DNA from: Micromonospora peucetia
GTDB taxonomy: Bacteria > Actinomycetota > Actinomycetes > Mycobacteriales > Micromonosporaceae
Direction of reading: 5' to 3'
Length of the DNA stretch: 64,000 nucleotides
Assembly (NCBI RefSeq): GCF_900091625.1
Contig: NZ_FMIC01000002.1
Coordinates: 4,464,001 to 4,528,000 of the forward strand
How positions within the stretch are numbered: the first letter of the stretch is position 1; each line of letters starts with the position of its first letter. The notes under the pieces were generated by a model, which saw only the letters and a list, made by a program, of their open reading frames with translations, searched no databases and was not told the DNA's origin. Made by a program: the position numbers and the translations under genes. Below are positions 24,872 to 33,119 of this stretch, one piece after another.

Positions 24872-27800
24872 ATGGGCGGGAAAGCGTTACTCATCGGAGT
24901 GCGACGGTTCGCGGACCGGGCGGGCGCCGAGTCGGAGTCGCCACTGACGCTGGGAAATCGGGCGCCTCTTGGGTTCGTTGATGACGTGCAGACAAGGGTG
25001 CGTAAAGCACTGGACCGACTGGGCTTCCACGTCGATGTGAAGCTCGACCCGGACCGGAACCAGATGGGCGAATCCGTTCAAGATGCGTTGGATGACGACA
25101 GCGGAAACCTGGTTCTGCACGTCGTGTCCCATGGCGAGGTCGGCGCTGACGACACACGACTTGATGTCGTGCCCGCGTGCGGGCGCACGGGAATGGGCAC
25201 GAACGTCGCTGAGTGGGTATCGTCCGGACAGCTTCGTGACCAACCTGTTCTGCTCTTGCTTGACCTGTGTCGGTCGGGTCGGATCGCGCGGCTGCCGTGG
25301 CTGCTCCAGCGCACCGGACAGACCACCACGACCTGGGTGATCGCGGCGGCTGGCCCGGATGAGGACGCCTTCGACGGACGATTCAGCTGGGCGGTGGCCG
25401 ACGTGCTCGACCGGCTCGCCATCGACGGTCTGGGTGCCGACCCGAGCCTGCGGTATGTGCCGCTGGAACTGGTTTCTCGACGGATCGCGAAGCGGGTCGC
25501 AGCCCAAAACGGCTTGCCGCAGCGTGTCTACGCCACTCCGGTCGACCCGGCCCAGCCGGCAGTCGAGCTGCGGTTCTTCCTCAACCCTCGCTACGAGCCC
25601 GATCATGTTGTCAGCAAGGTGTTGGATCCATCGCTGCGGGAGTATCTCGACTACGCCTACTTCATGGAGCGGGCGGGCACGCATTTCACCGGACGGCACC
25701 GCGAACTGCGCCTGCTGTCGCTCTGGTTGGACGGTGCGGCGAGCGACAGGTCCATCGTCATCACGGGCAGTCCCGGTGCCGGCAAGTCAGCGCTGCTGGG
25801 CGTGCTCGTGTGCGCGGCGCACCCCACCCTTGCCAAGGAGGTGCCCGCTGTCCGCGTACGGCTGGACACCCGATCACGCCCGTCGCTCAACCCAAACCTC
25901 GCGACAGTGCACGCCCGTGGCCGCGACACACTCCAGTTCGTTCACTCCATCGCCGACCAACTTAATCTGACCGCGCCGCAGCCCGACGGCTTCGCAGACA
26001 ACATCGGCGACTGGCTTGACGAGATAGACAACGCACTGTGGCAACTGGATTGCATCCCCGCCGCCATGCGACAGTCGTTGTCGCCAGGCTGGAACGCCGC
26101 CACGCTCGTCGAGGCCATTGCCGGGCTGTCCGAGCCGCCGACAATCGTGCTCGACGCGCTCGATGAGGCACTCGACCCGATCGCCGTGGTCAACGAGTTG
26201 CTGCTGCCGCTGCTGCACGCCCACCGGCCGACGGGCGAGCGGGCGTGTCGGCTCTTGGTCGCCACACGCCCGGACGCGAAGTTCGCCCGGCTGATCGCCC
26301 AGACGGATGTGCTCGATCTTGACGGCGTCGAGGCGGACGAGCTGGGCGCGGACTTGGAAAGCCACCTCATGAATCGGCTCGCCGACGCGCCCGGCTACCG
26401 CCCGCGATCGGCGCGGCTGGTACGGGAACGCCTCGCCCGGGTAGTCGCGGGCCGCCTGGCCAGCGCATCCCGCAACTGGGGTGCGTTCCTGCTCGCGGAG
26501 GTGTTCCTGCGATACCTCGAAGCGGTGCCCGTTCCGGCCGACACCGAACGTGCCTTCCAGCTTGGTTTGTCCATGCCGACCCGGTTGCCCGAGGTATTCG
26601 AACTCCACCTCGGTGCGCTCGGCCCGGATCGAACTCTGCGCTGGGCGCTGGCCGCGATCGCGTTCGGCAAGGGCGACGGCATGCCCGCCGAGTTGATCGC
26701 GACCCTGGTCGGCGTCGACGTCACCGACATCCTCGTACAGGGAGGACCGTACCTGCGCACCAGCGCCGACTCTGACGGAACAACGCTGTACCGGCTGTTT
26801 CACCACAGCCTCGGCGAGTATCTGCGATCACAGCACGACACCACGCGTCTCTACGAACGCATCGTCGCGGGCGTACACAGTTGGCGTACCGCACCGCCAT
26901 ACCTGCTGCGGCACGCGATTGAACACGCCGCCGACGCGAACCGGGTCGACGACCTGCTCGTGGACCCCGAGTTTCTGCTCATGGCGGACCCGGACGCTGT
27001 CGTTCGGTGCCTCGGGAAGGCCCGGTCTCCGGCGGCACGAGAGGCAGCGGTGGTCTACCGGACGTCGGCGAAGCGGCATCGCAAGGCGACGCCCGACGAA
27101 CGTCGCGAGATTCTGGCAATCGACGCGCGCCGCGTCGGTAGCCACGCACTTGTACGGACGTTCGCGGGCACCGGTCTCCTGACCCGCTGGGCGACCGGTG
27201 CACTGGTGAATCCCGCACTACGGGATGACCTGCCCGGGTACATCTTGCCGGTGTCATCGGTCGACTGCCTGCGTATCGGAGACGAGATCATCGCGGTCAC
27301 CTGGGGCAGCCGCACGGTCCGGCTGTGGAACCTCCGCCACGGCCGCGCGCGGCAGCCGGCGCGGATCACCCTCGACCATCGGTACAACGCGGTTGCCGCG
27401 TTCGTCGCGGACGGCCGGCCGGTGGTGGCCGCGCTGGACGTCGAGTCTGGGATCCAGATCTTTGACCTGATCACCGGAGAGCCGGGCGGCCGGACGCAGG
27501 CGCCGAGTGGCCTCTCGTACCATGCCGTCACGGCAGGTACGGTGGACGGCCATGCGGTCGTCGTCGCCGGCGGCTTCGAAGGGACAGTGGACGTCTGGCC
27601 AGTGTCATCGTTCGATGAGATGGGCGCCGAGTCGCACAAGATCGGCTTTCACAACGATACCGTCCGCTACGCGAACTCGTTCACCGCAGACGGAGCCACG
27701 GTCGTCGTCACCGGCGACGAAAGCGGGCAAATCAATGTGCGCGCCCTGTCCGGCCGCCCGATTGATGCCACCCTCGCCGGACACGACGGCGAGGTTCGCG

Positions 27801-29092
27801 GTGTCTCCGGCGTCCTGCACGGCGCCGACCTGTACGTCGTGAGCACGGGCGAGGACGGGACCGTCCGGATGTGGAAGCTCAAGTCCGACAGCCCTCGCAG
27901 CAAGATGCTAACCAGCGGCGACGTGCTCGCCGGACCAGTCGCCTGCGCGATCGTCGACGACCGGCCGATCGCGCTGGTCGGACGCGCCGACGACATCGAG
28001 CTGTGGGACCTACGCACCCGAAAGCGCGTCGGCGCCCCGCTGAACCACACCGACAGCGTCCGGGCGATCCAATGCGTCGACCTCGATGGTGCGCCGGTCG
28101 CGGTGAGCACGGCAACCAGCGGGACCGTGCGGGTATGGAACCTGGACGTGGCTGTGACGGACGGATCGGCTGTCCTGCCAGGCCATACCGAACCGTTCTA
28201 CGCGGCGGCGTGCGCCGTCGTCGACGACCGGATCGTGATCGTCGCTGGCGGCGGCGAGGTGGACAGCCGGCAGGACGGCGTGGCCGTGTGGGAGCTCGCA
28301 AACGGAACAATGATCGGTGAACCGTTCGGCCGCAAGGTCGGCTGGGTGGCGGCGCTGGCGACGGTGCGTACCGGCGACACGACCGTCGCCGTGCTGGCGG
28401 GAGGAGAAACGAGCTCTCTGGAACTGTGGGACCTCGCGACCGCACAGACGTGCGGGAACCTACTGGAAGGACACGAAGGCTCTGTGCACGACGTCGCCGC
28501 TGCCAACGTCGGCGGCCGGCCACTGGTGATCTCCGGGGGGTCAGACGGTGTGCCCCGGGTGTGGGACCTGGCCGACGGCAGTTGCGTTACGCTGCCAACC
28601 ACCGAGGCTGATGTTGCCATCGACAAAGTGGCCATCGGCGACGACGGCGGCGCCCCCTACGTCGTGACCTGGTCGGAGCGGGACAGCAGGCTCGTGGTGT
28701 GGGATGTCCTCGCCCGAGTCATGCGTTGCAGGGTCGAGCCAGGGTTCACGACGGGGCTGGTGGCCTGCGCGACCGTGACCGGTAGACCGGTGGTCGTCGC
28801 GGCCGGCGAAGGCGTCGGTGTCTTCGACGCACGGACCGGCGCGTGCCTTCGCGTCATGGCATCACCGCCGGGTCTATACGTGCGTGCCCTTTCGTGCGGC
28901 GTACGTGGGGGACGCGCAGTGGCGGTGACGGGCTGCTTCGACGAGGTCGTGCGGGTGTGGGACCTGCTGACCGGTGAGTGCCTCGATACACACGCGGTGC
29001 CCGACCGTGCCGATGCTGTGTTGCTCGCTCCGGACGGTGCGATCGTGGTGTGCTACGAACGGGAAATCGTCGTACTGGACCGTGGGGAGTGA
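24872..29092 (+). CDS. caspase-like / STAND NTPase / WD40 protein
   Basis: A 1,406-residue three-part protein. Residues 1-240 form a caspase-like (C14) domain: ALLIGV at 5-10, His87 in VVSHGEV and Cys133 in LLLLDLCRSG make the dyad. Residues 270-780 are a STAND-type ATPase with Walker A GSPGAGKS at 299-306 and an Asp-rich LDALDEALD motif near 427, followed by helical segments. From about residue 790 to the end there are 14 WD-like blades ending in pairs such as RLWNL, ELWDL, RVWDL, enough for two seven-blade propellers. In such proteins the repeats sense a trigger, the NTPase oligomerises and the protease acts. No ribosome site is seen; a TACAGT -10 box 8 bases before the ATG suggests leaderless transcription. 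It is followed after 8 bases by a hydrolase gene. Confidence 0.85.
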   Translation: MGGKALLIGVRRFADRAGAESESPLTLGNRAPLGFVDDVQTRVRKALDRLGFHVDVKLDPDRNQMGESVQDALDDDSGNLVLHVVSHGEVGADDTRLDVVPACGRTGMGTNVAEWVSSGQLRDQPVLLLLDLCRSGRIARLPWLLQRTGQTTTTWVIAAAGPDEDAFDGRFSWAVADVLDRLAIDGLGADPSLRYVPLELVSRRIAKRVAAQNGLPQRVYATPVDPAQPAVELRFFLNPRYEPDHVVSKVLDPSLREYLDYAYFMERAGTHFTGRHRELRLLSLWLDGAASDRSIVITGSPGAGKSALLGVLVCAAHPTLAKEVPAVRVRLDTRSRPSLNPNLATVHARGRDTLQFVHSIADQLNLTAPQPDGFADNIGDWLDEIDNALWQLDCIPAAMRQSLSPGWNAATLVEAIAGLSEPPTIVLDALDEALDPIAVVNELLLPLLHAHRPTGERACRLLVATRPDAKFARLIAQTDVLDLDGVEADELGADLESHLMNRLADAPGYRPRSARLVRERLARVVAGRLASASRNWGAFLLAEVFLRYLEAVPVPADTERAFQLGLSMPTRLPEVFELHLGALGPDRTLRWALAAIAFGKGDGMPAELIATLVGVDVTDILVQGGPYLRTSADSDGTTLYRLFHHSLGEYLRSQHDTTRLYERIVAGVHSWRTAPPYLLRHAIEHAADANRVDDLLVDPEFLLMADPDAVVRCLGKARSPAAREAAVVYRTSAKRHRKATPDERREILAIDARRVGSHALVRTFAGTGLLTRWATGALVNPALRDDLPGYILPVSSVDCLRIGDEIIAVTWGSRTVRLWNLRHGRARQPARITLDHRYNAVAAFVADGRPVVAALDVESGIQIFDLITGEPGGRTQAPSGLSYHAVTAGTVDGHAVVVAGGFEGTVDVWPVSSFDEMGAESHKIGFHNDTVRYANSFTADGATVVVTGDESGQINVRALSGRPIDATLAGHDGEVRGVSGVLHGADLYVVSTGEDGTVRMWKLKSDSPRSKMLTSGDVLAGPVACAIVDDRPIALVGRADDIELWDLRTRKRVGAPLNHTDSVRAIQCVDLDGAPVAVSTATSGTVRVWNLDVAVTDGSAVLPGHTEPFYAAACAVVDDRIVIVAGGGEVDSRQDGVAVWELANGTMIGEPFGRKVGWVAALATVRTGDTTVAVLAGGETSSLELWDLATAQTCGNLLEGHEGSVHDVAAANVGGRPLVISGGSDGVPRVWDLADGSCVTLPTTEADVAIDKVAIGDDGGAPYVVTWSERDSRLVVWDVLARVMRCRVEPGFTTGLVACATVTGRPVVVAAGEGVGVFDARTGACLRVMASPPGLYVRALSCGVRGGRAVAVTGCFDEVVRVWDLLTGECLDTHAVPDRADAVLLAPDGAIVVCYEREIVVLDRGE

Positions 29093-29100
29093 CCCGCACC

Positions 29101-29910
29101 ATGCGTGTCGTGGGGGTGCACGGTGTCGGCAACCATCGTCCGTCCGTCACCTCGGCCCAGGCAGGCGAACAGCTGTCGGCGATCTGGAGCCGCGCGCTGG
29201 CGCGTGGATTTTCCCAGCCGGTGGACCTGACCGTCGCCTACTACGCCGACCACCTACAGCCGCGCGGTCGTCAGGGCGCGGACGATGACCTGCCGCCAGA
29301 GGCACGTGAACTGCTGGAAGCATGGTTGGAACAACTCGACGTGCCACCTGCCGTCACCCAAGGCAACGCCACCCGACCGGTTCGCCAGATCCTCGGGTGG
29401 ATCGCTGAACGCCGCCAGCTCGCGCCCCGTCTCGTGGAGTTGTTCGTGACAACTTTCTTCCGCGAGGTCGCCCGCTACCTGCGGAGCGACGGCGTCCGGC
29501 AGACGAGCCGAGACACAGTGGCCGCGACGATCCGCACACACCAGCCATCGGTGGTGCTGGCGCACTCCCTGGGCAGCATCGTCACCTACGAAACCCTGTG
29601 GCACCACGGAGACCTGGAGGTGGACCTGCTCATCACGCTCGGCTCGCCGTTGGCCATGCCGCACGCGGTGTTCCCGCGGCTCGACCCTGCCCCAGTGGCT
29701 GGGCTCGGATCCCGCCCGCCAAACGTGAGGCGCTGGGTGAACATCGCCGACGTAGGTGATCTGGTCGCGATCCCCTCAGGTGGTATCCCCATGCGGTTCC
29801 TCGACGTAGCGGCCGACCATACAGCGGCGATCCACGCGTTCGACTTCCACATGGCGGCGAGTTACCTTGCCTGCCTGCCACTGGCGGCGGAGCTTTCGGC
29901 GCATCGCTGA
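29101..29910 (+). CDS. alpha/beta hydrolase (lipase-like), partner of the caspase-STAND protein
   Basis: A 269-residue hydrolase. HGVGNH at residues 7-12 gives the oxyanion region and AHSLGS at 154-159 is the nucleophile elbow with Ser156. Asp217 or Asp220 (NIADVGDLVAI) and His245 or His250 (HAFDFH) could complete the triad. No signal peptide or membrane helix is seen, so it is cytosolic. It lies 8 bases after the caspase-STAND gene, and a GGGGAG site overlaps that gene's stop, so the two are co-transcribed. I infer an effector that attacks lipids or another ester when triggered. A housekeeping esterase is the alternative. The 181 bases after it hold no gene. Confidence 0.75.
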   Translation: MRVVGVHGVGNHRPSVTSAQAGEQLSAIWSRALARGFSQPVDLTVAYYADHLQPRGRQGADDDLPPEARELLEAWLEQLDVPPAVTQGNATRPVRQILGWIAERRQLAPRLVELFVTTFFREVARYLRSDGVRQTSRDTVAATIRTHQPSVVLAHSLGSIVTYETLWHHGDLEVDLLITLGSPLAMPHAVFPRLDPAPVAGLGSRPPNVRRWVNIADVGDLVAIPSGGIPMRFLDVAADHTAAIHAFDFHMAASYLACLPLAAELSAHR

Positions 29911-30091
29911 CAGGCGGAGCTCTTCGGTCGGCCACCCCGCCTTCCTGGCCGGACCCCCGGCTCGCGGCTTCCTCACGAGCCCAAGTCGGCGGGCTGCGCC
30001 CGCCGTTCATCACCTCGGGCGTGGTCGCGGTCGGGCTGCCGTTCACCACAATTTCCAGTCGCCGACGCGTCTCGCGGCGGAGGCGGGCGTC

Positions 30092-30850
30092 TCAGCCGGC
30101 GCGGCGCCGTAGCAGGTAGGTGTCCATGATCCAACCCTTGCGCTCCCGGGCCGCCTGGCGCTCGTGCACGATCCGCGGCGCGACCTCGGCCAGCGGCCCG
30201 GAGACGAGAATCTCGTCCGGCGTACCGAGATAGGCGCCCCAGAAGATGTCCAGCTCCTGATCGGTGTACCGGGTGAAGGCACAGTGCGCGTCCAGCATCA
30301 CCACGATGTCGTCGACGTCGTGCGGCAGACCGGTGGCGATGCGTCGACCGGTGGTGACCAGGAAGGGGCGGCCCACCCGGTTCAGGCCGATCCGGTGTCG
30401 AGCGGCCAGCGTGGCGATGCTGCTGACACCGGGGATCACCCGGTGCTCGACGGCGACCGTCCCCCGGGAGCGGATCTCCTCGACGACGGCGATCGTGCTG
30501 TCGTAGAGCGCGGGGTCGCCCCACACCAGGAACGCCCCGCACCCGCCGTCGGCGAGTTGCTCGGCGATGGCGGACTCCAGCAGGTCGGCGCGTTCCCGCC
30601 GCCAGTCGTCCACGGCTGTCACGTATCCGTCGGCGGTGCGGTCGCGCTCGGGGTCCCGGACCTCCACCAGCCGGTGGTCGGCGCGGGCGAACCGGGCCAG
30701 CAGATCCTGCCGCAGCGCGATGAGATCGTGCTTCTCCGCGCCCTTGTCGAGCAGGAAGAACACGTCCGCCTGCCGCAGCGCGTCGGCGGCGGCGAGGGTG
30801 AGCTGGCCGGGGTCACCCGCTCCGATACCGATGATGAGGATGGTCCGCAC
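30092..30850 (-). CDS. cobF: precorrin-6A synthase (deacetylating)
   Basis: A 252-residue tetrapyrrole methylase. IGIGAGDPGQLTLAAADAL near residue 5 binds SAM, and VWGDPALYDSTI near 105 and VIPGVSSIATLAA near 138 are the family loops. The C-terminal DIFWGAYLGTPDEILVSG is CobF-specific. CobF methylates C1 and removes the acetyl group, giving precorrin-6A, a step found only in the aerobic route. It is the last of three minus-strand genes (cobL-cobM-cobF), 6 bases after cobM. Confidence 0.93.
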   Translation of the reverse strand: MRTILIIGIGAGDPGQLTLAAADALRQADVFFLLDKGAEKHDLIALRQDLLARFARADHRLVEVRDPERDRTADGYVTAVDDWRRERADLLESAIAEQLADGGCGAFLVWGDPALYDSTIAVVEEIRSRGTVAVEHRVIPGVSSIATLAARHRIGLNRVGRPFLVTTGRRIATGLPHDVDDIVVMLDAHCAFTRYTDQELDIFWGAYLGTPDEILVSGPLAEVAPRIVHERQAARERKGWIMDTYLLRRRAG

Positions 30851-30856
30851 GGGGAG

Positions 30857-31627
30857 TCAGTCTGCCTCACCTCCCGGACGCTTCGCAGTCCGGTCCCGCC
30901 GTGGGGAGTAGAGGTAACTGTCGGGAAAGGAGTCGGCGCCCAGCACCGCACCCACGATGATGACCGCGGTGCGGCGTACACCCGCCGCTTCCACCTGATC
31001 GGCGATGTCGGCCAGGACGCCGCGCAGCACGACCTCGTCGGCTCGGCTGGCGTTGGCGACCACCGCGACCGGGCAGTCCGCCCCGTAGTGCTCGGCCAAC
31101 GTCGCCGCCAACTGCCGGGTTCGGGCCACCGCCAGGTGCAGCACCAGGGTGGCGCGGCTGCGTCCGAGCACCGCGAGATCCTCACCGGGAGGCATCGGTG
31201 TGGAGCGTGCCTGGGCCCGGGTGAGGATCACCGTCTGGCCGATCGTCGGTACGGTCAGCTCCCGGCCCAACGTCGCGGCGGCGGCGGCGTACGCGGGCAC
31301 CCCGGGCACGATCTCGTACGGCACGCCTGCCGCGTCCAGCCGTCGGCTCTGTTCGGCGACGGCGCTGAACAAGGCCGGGTCACCGGAACAGAGCCGGGCG
31401 ACATCGTGCCCGTCGGCGTGCGCGGCGATGAGCTCGGCGACGATCTCGTCCAGGGTGAGGTCGGCGGTGTCGACCCGTCGTGCGTCGTCCGGGCAGCAGT
31501 CGAGCAGTTCGGCGGGGACCAGGCTGCCGGCGTAGAGACAGACCTGTGCCCGGTTGAGGATGCGCTGTCCGCGTACGGTGATGAGATCTGCCGCGCCCGG
31601 GCCGGCACCGATGAAGTACACGGTCAC
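30857..31627 (-). CDS. cobM: precorrin-4 C11-methyltransferase
   Basis: A 256-residue tetrapyrrole methylase opening VTVYFIGAGPGAADLITVRGQRIL, with CLYAGSLVPAELL near 35, RLCSGDPALFSAV near 80 and VPGVPAYAAAAA near 105. CobM methylates C11 of precorrin-4. The GTG at 31627 overlaps the cobL stop (GTGA) and matches the usual N terminus; a start 18 bases upstream is less likely. Confidence 0.94.
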   Translation of the reverse strand: MTVYFIGAGPGAADLITVRGQRILNRAQVCLYAGSLVPAELLDCCPDDARRVDTADLTLDEIVAELIAAHADGHDVARLCSGDPALFSAVAEQSRRLDAAGVPYEIVPGVPAYAAAAATLGRELTVPTIGQTVILTRAQARSTPMPPGEDLAVLGRSRATLVLHLAVARTRQLAATLAEHYGADCPVAVVANASRADEVVLRGVLADIADQVEAAGVRRTAVIIVGAVLGADSFPDSYLYSPRRDRTAKRPGGEAD

Positions 31628-32889
31628 GGCCGGGTCACCGCCCACTGCACCAGTGGCCGGGCTGGCTGCCAGCCGGTGAAGGCACCCAGCGGCGCCGCCC
31701 GGTCGACGGACAGCCGGGTCAGGTCACCACCGTGCCGGGCGGCCTGGTCGACGAGTTCCCGTTCGCCCTCCAGCGTGACGGCGTGGGCGACGAGCCGGCC
31801 ACCGGGACGGAGCGCCCCCCACACGGCGGCGAAGAGGCCCGGGGCGGTCAGGCCACCACCGACGAACACCGCATCCGGTGCGGGCAGCCCGGCGAGGGCG
31901 TCCGGTGCGGCGCCGCGCACGATCCGCAGCTGCGGCACGCCGAGGCTGCGGGCGTTGCGGGCGATCCGGTCGGCGCGGTCGGGTCGGCCCTCGATCGCGA
32001 GCGCGGAGGTGGACGGGTCGGCGCGCAGCCATTCGATGCCGACGCTGCCACAGCCGGCGCCGACGTCCCACAGCAGTTCGCCGTGGGTCGGGGCCAGCCG
32101 GGACAGGGCCATCGCACGCGCCTCCCGTTTGGTCAGGGCGCCGTCGTGGTCGTACGCGTCGTCGGGCAGCCCGGGCATCGGCGACAGCACCCGGGTGTCG
32201 GGCGCCGCGACGACCCGGACCGCGACCACGTTGAGCGGATCGCCCGGCTCGGCGCTCCACTCCTGCGCGATGCCGCCGGTCCGTCGTTCGCTCGTCCCGC
32301 CGAGCGCGGCGAGGACGGTCAGCTCGCTGGGGCCGTACCCGGCTGCGGTGAGCGTCCGGGCCAGCTCGGCGGGGGTGTCCGCGCCGCTGCTGAGCACCAG
32401 CAGCAGCCGGCCGGGGGACAGGTCGCGTCGGATCCGGTCGAGGTCCCGGGCGACCGTGCTGTGCACGGTGACCTGCTCGACCGGCCAACCCAGGCGGGCG
32501 CAGGCCAGCACGATCGACGACGGGTGGCTCACCACCCGTACCCGGTCCGGGCCGAGCAGCCGGACCAGATGGCTGCCGATGCCGTACCACATGGGCTCGC
32601 CGCTGGCGAGCACGCAGATCCGTCGGCCGGCGTGGGTGTCCAGCAGGTCGGGCAGGGCGGGCAGCAACGGGCTCGGCCAGCGGACCCGTGGCGCCGACAC
32701 ATCCGCCGGTAGCAGGTCGAGCTGGCGGTCGCTGCCGAGGAGCACCTGGGCCGTCTCGACCGCCTGCCGGCCGGCCTCGCCGAGCCCTGGCCAACCGTCT
32801 GCGCCGATGCCGACCACGGTGACCGACCCTGCCGGTGTCGTGGGGTTCACGCGTCGGAACGCTAGTCGAGGTCCTTCGGGCTCTGCCAT
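31624..32889 (-). CDS. cobL: precorrin-6Y C5,15-methyltransferase (decarboxylating)
   Basis: A 421-residue bifunctional CbiE-CbiT protein. The N-terminal methylase opens VTVVGIGADGWPGLGEAG near residue 22 and contains LASGEPMWYGIGSHL; the C-terminal half has LTKREARAMALSRLAP and the SAM site WDVGAGCGSVGIEWLR. It methylates C5 and C15 and decarboxylates the C12 side chain. ATG 32889 is used; GTG 32850 would remove 13 unconserved residues and is also possible. The gene is divergent from chlID, whose riboswitch starts a few bases away. Confidence 0.92.
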   Translation of the reverse strand: MAEPEGPRLAFRRVNPTTPAGSVTVVGIGADGWPGLGEAGRQAVETAQVLLGSDRQLDLLPADVSAPRVRWPSPLLPALPDLLDTHAGRRICVLASGEPMWYGIGSHLVRLLGPDRVRVVSHPSSIVLACARLGWPVEQVTVHSTVARDLDRIRRDLSPGRLLLVLSSGADTPAELARTLTAAGYGPSELTVLAALGGTSERRTGGIAQEWSAEPGDPLNVVAVRVVAAPDTRVLSPMPGLPDDAYDHDGALTKREARAMALSRLAPTHGELLWDVGAGCGSVGIEWLRADPSTSALAIEGRPDRADRIARNARSLGVPQLRIVRGAAPDALAGLPAPDAVFVGGGLTAPGLFAAVWGALRPGGRLVAHAVTLEGERELVDQAARHGGDLTRLSVDRAAPLGAFTGWQPARPLVQWAVTRP

Positions 32890-32904
32890 CGTGGGGCCGG
32901 CTGT

Positions 32905-33055
32905 GACATGATCTGTCGCGACGGCGCGGTGAGGAACACCGGTGGACGGCCCGAACGGGCCGGCGAATCCGGGGCGGTCCCGCCACTGTGACCGGTCCGG
33001 CACGTTCCGGCCCGGGAGCCAGACACTCACCCCGCCGTACCGAACCGTCCGGTGC
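32905..33055 (+). promoter_or_regulatory. AdoCbl riboswitch controlling chlID-cobO-cobBA
   Basis: Conserved cobalamin-riboswitch blocks appear in order: GGTGAGGAACACCGGTG at 32928, GGGGCGGTCCCGCCACTGTG at 32970 (B12 box GCCACTG at 32982), and GGGAGCCAGACACTCACC at 33014. The element ends about 65 bases before the chlID start, so it probably represses translation or transcription of that operon when adenosylcobalamin is abundant. Confidence 0.95.
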
Positions 33056-33119
33056 TCGTTGCCCCGCGGCGGCGCGGTTGGTGACCGGTCGTGGGCGCGG
33101 ACCCACGCGAGGTGAAAGG

